This document shows, in pieces, positions 12,815-13,056 of a stretch of 13,056 bases of DNA; the first letter of the stretch is position 1, and each line of letters begins with the position of its first letter. The position numbers and the translations under genes are program-made. The stretch is from positions 1 to 13,056 of the forward strand of contig JAPLMA010000052.1 of assembly GCA_026387255.1 (NCBI GenBank), in the 5' to 3' direction. The notes under the pieces are model-generated. The model was not told the origin of the DNA. It searched no databases and worked only from the letters and a program-made list of their open reading frames with translations. This DNA comes from Candidatus Omnitrophota bacterium. Its GTDB lineage: Bacteria; Omnitrophota; Gorgyraeia; Gygaellales; Profunditerraquicolaceae.

Positions 12815-13056
12815 CTCCGCGAATCAACAATAACCAGTGCTTCTTTTAATTCAGGAGAGCTTTCGCTGGCATTTTCCTCTTCCAGCTTAAAGATATCCAC
12901 AAGACAAAACAATAGGCTATCAACCTGTGAATTCATTTCCTTCTTTTGTATACAAGCGGCGATTAGCTCTTTAACTCTCCAACCAGAAGGAGTGATTCCG
13001 GCTTGCACCATACTTTTAATCTGCTGCATTTCTGCGCCAACGTTTATCCGCCCAAG
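12811..13056 (-). CDS. protein of unknown function, N-terminus beyond the right edge
   Basis: The minus-strand frame is open from the window edge to the TAA at 12813-12811 (81 residues visible). A Met at 13029 could start a 72-residue form, but no ribosome site is clear there (GGCGCAGAAATG), and the upstream residues LGRINVGAE continue naturally, so the gene probably begins outside the window. The visible part is helical: a QQIKSMVQAGITPSGWRVKELIAACIQKKEM segment, then QVDSLLFCLVDIFKLEEEN and an acidic tail. I recognise no family. It converges on the plus-strand cassette with no gap, which hints that a junction lies near 12800. Confidence 0.6.
   Translation of the reverse strand, partial: LGRINVGAEMQQIKSMVQAGITPSGWRVKELIAACIQKKEMNSQVDSLLFCLVDIFKLEEENASESSPELKEALVIVDSRS

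Overview
The window looks like a piece of a low-GC, Gram-negative-type bacterial chromosome: many signal peptides, periplasmic and inner-membrane proteins, one tRNA, and no phage structural genes. The gene content and the style of the small proteins remind me of Candidatus Omnitrophota or a similar uncultured lineage. That is an impression from memory, not something the sequence proves. Apart from a short cassette near the right edge, every gene lies on the minus strand, so transcription runs from high to low coordinates.

Positions 6880 to 1 hold a classic MoxR/Bat ('aerotolerance') operon. A consensus-like promoter at 6853-6880 leads into a MoxR AAA+ ATPase. It is followed by a DUF58 protein, a small membrane-anchored protein of the DUF4381 type, two VWA-domain membrane proteins (BatA and BatB type), a TPR/Gln-rich protein (BatC type) and BatD, which runs off the left edge. 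The genes mostly touch or overlap by a few bases. In the family as known, MoxR is an ATPase chaperone acting with the VWA proteins on envelope targets. The TPR gene is split by an in-frame TAG just before a conserved-looking C-terminal tail, and that tail then runs in the same frame exactly up to the BatD start. TAG is an ordinary stop elsewhere in the window, so this looks like a nonsense mutation or sequence error (one base from a Gln codon) or, less likely, a separately translated tail.

Positions 6897 to 8633 hold an exported serine hydrolase of the class A beta-lactamase/PBP fold, with SxxK, SDN and KTG present but without a recognisable ExxLN omega-loop motif. Upstream of it are two short exported proteins of similar design. 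A perfect 16-bp inverted repeat separates the second of these from the hydrolase.

Positions 8683 to 11754 hold a loose series of poorly known envelope and signalling genes: a small two-helix membrane protein, a short exported peptide containing a degenerate 79-nt duplication, a PilZ-domain (c-di-GMP type) protein, a membrane/coiled-coil protein, and an exported protein with two similar N-terminal beta domains plus a PsbP-like C-terminal domain. Three of these genes carry a nearly identical G/T-rich element just upstream of the start.

Positions 11896 to 13056 hold a tRNA-Ser(GGA) gene followed by what looks like a small accessory patch. It contains a GIY-YIG (UPF0213-type) endonuclease gene flanked by an 11-bp direct repeat, then a plus-strand pair of translationally coupled small genes (a helix-turn-helix protein and a 65-residue protein with a WIPKSQI motif). 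A third overlapping start follows but stops after eight codons. A minus-strand gene of unknown function is cut by the right edge. No CRISPR array, rRNA, intact insertion sequence or convincing riboswitch was seen, and no stretch over about 300 bases lacks a gene.
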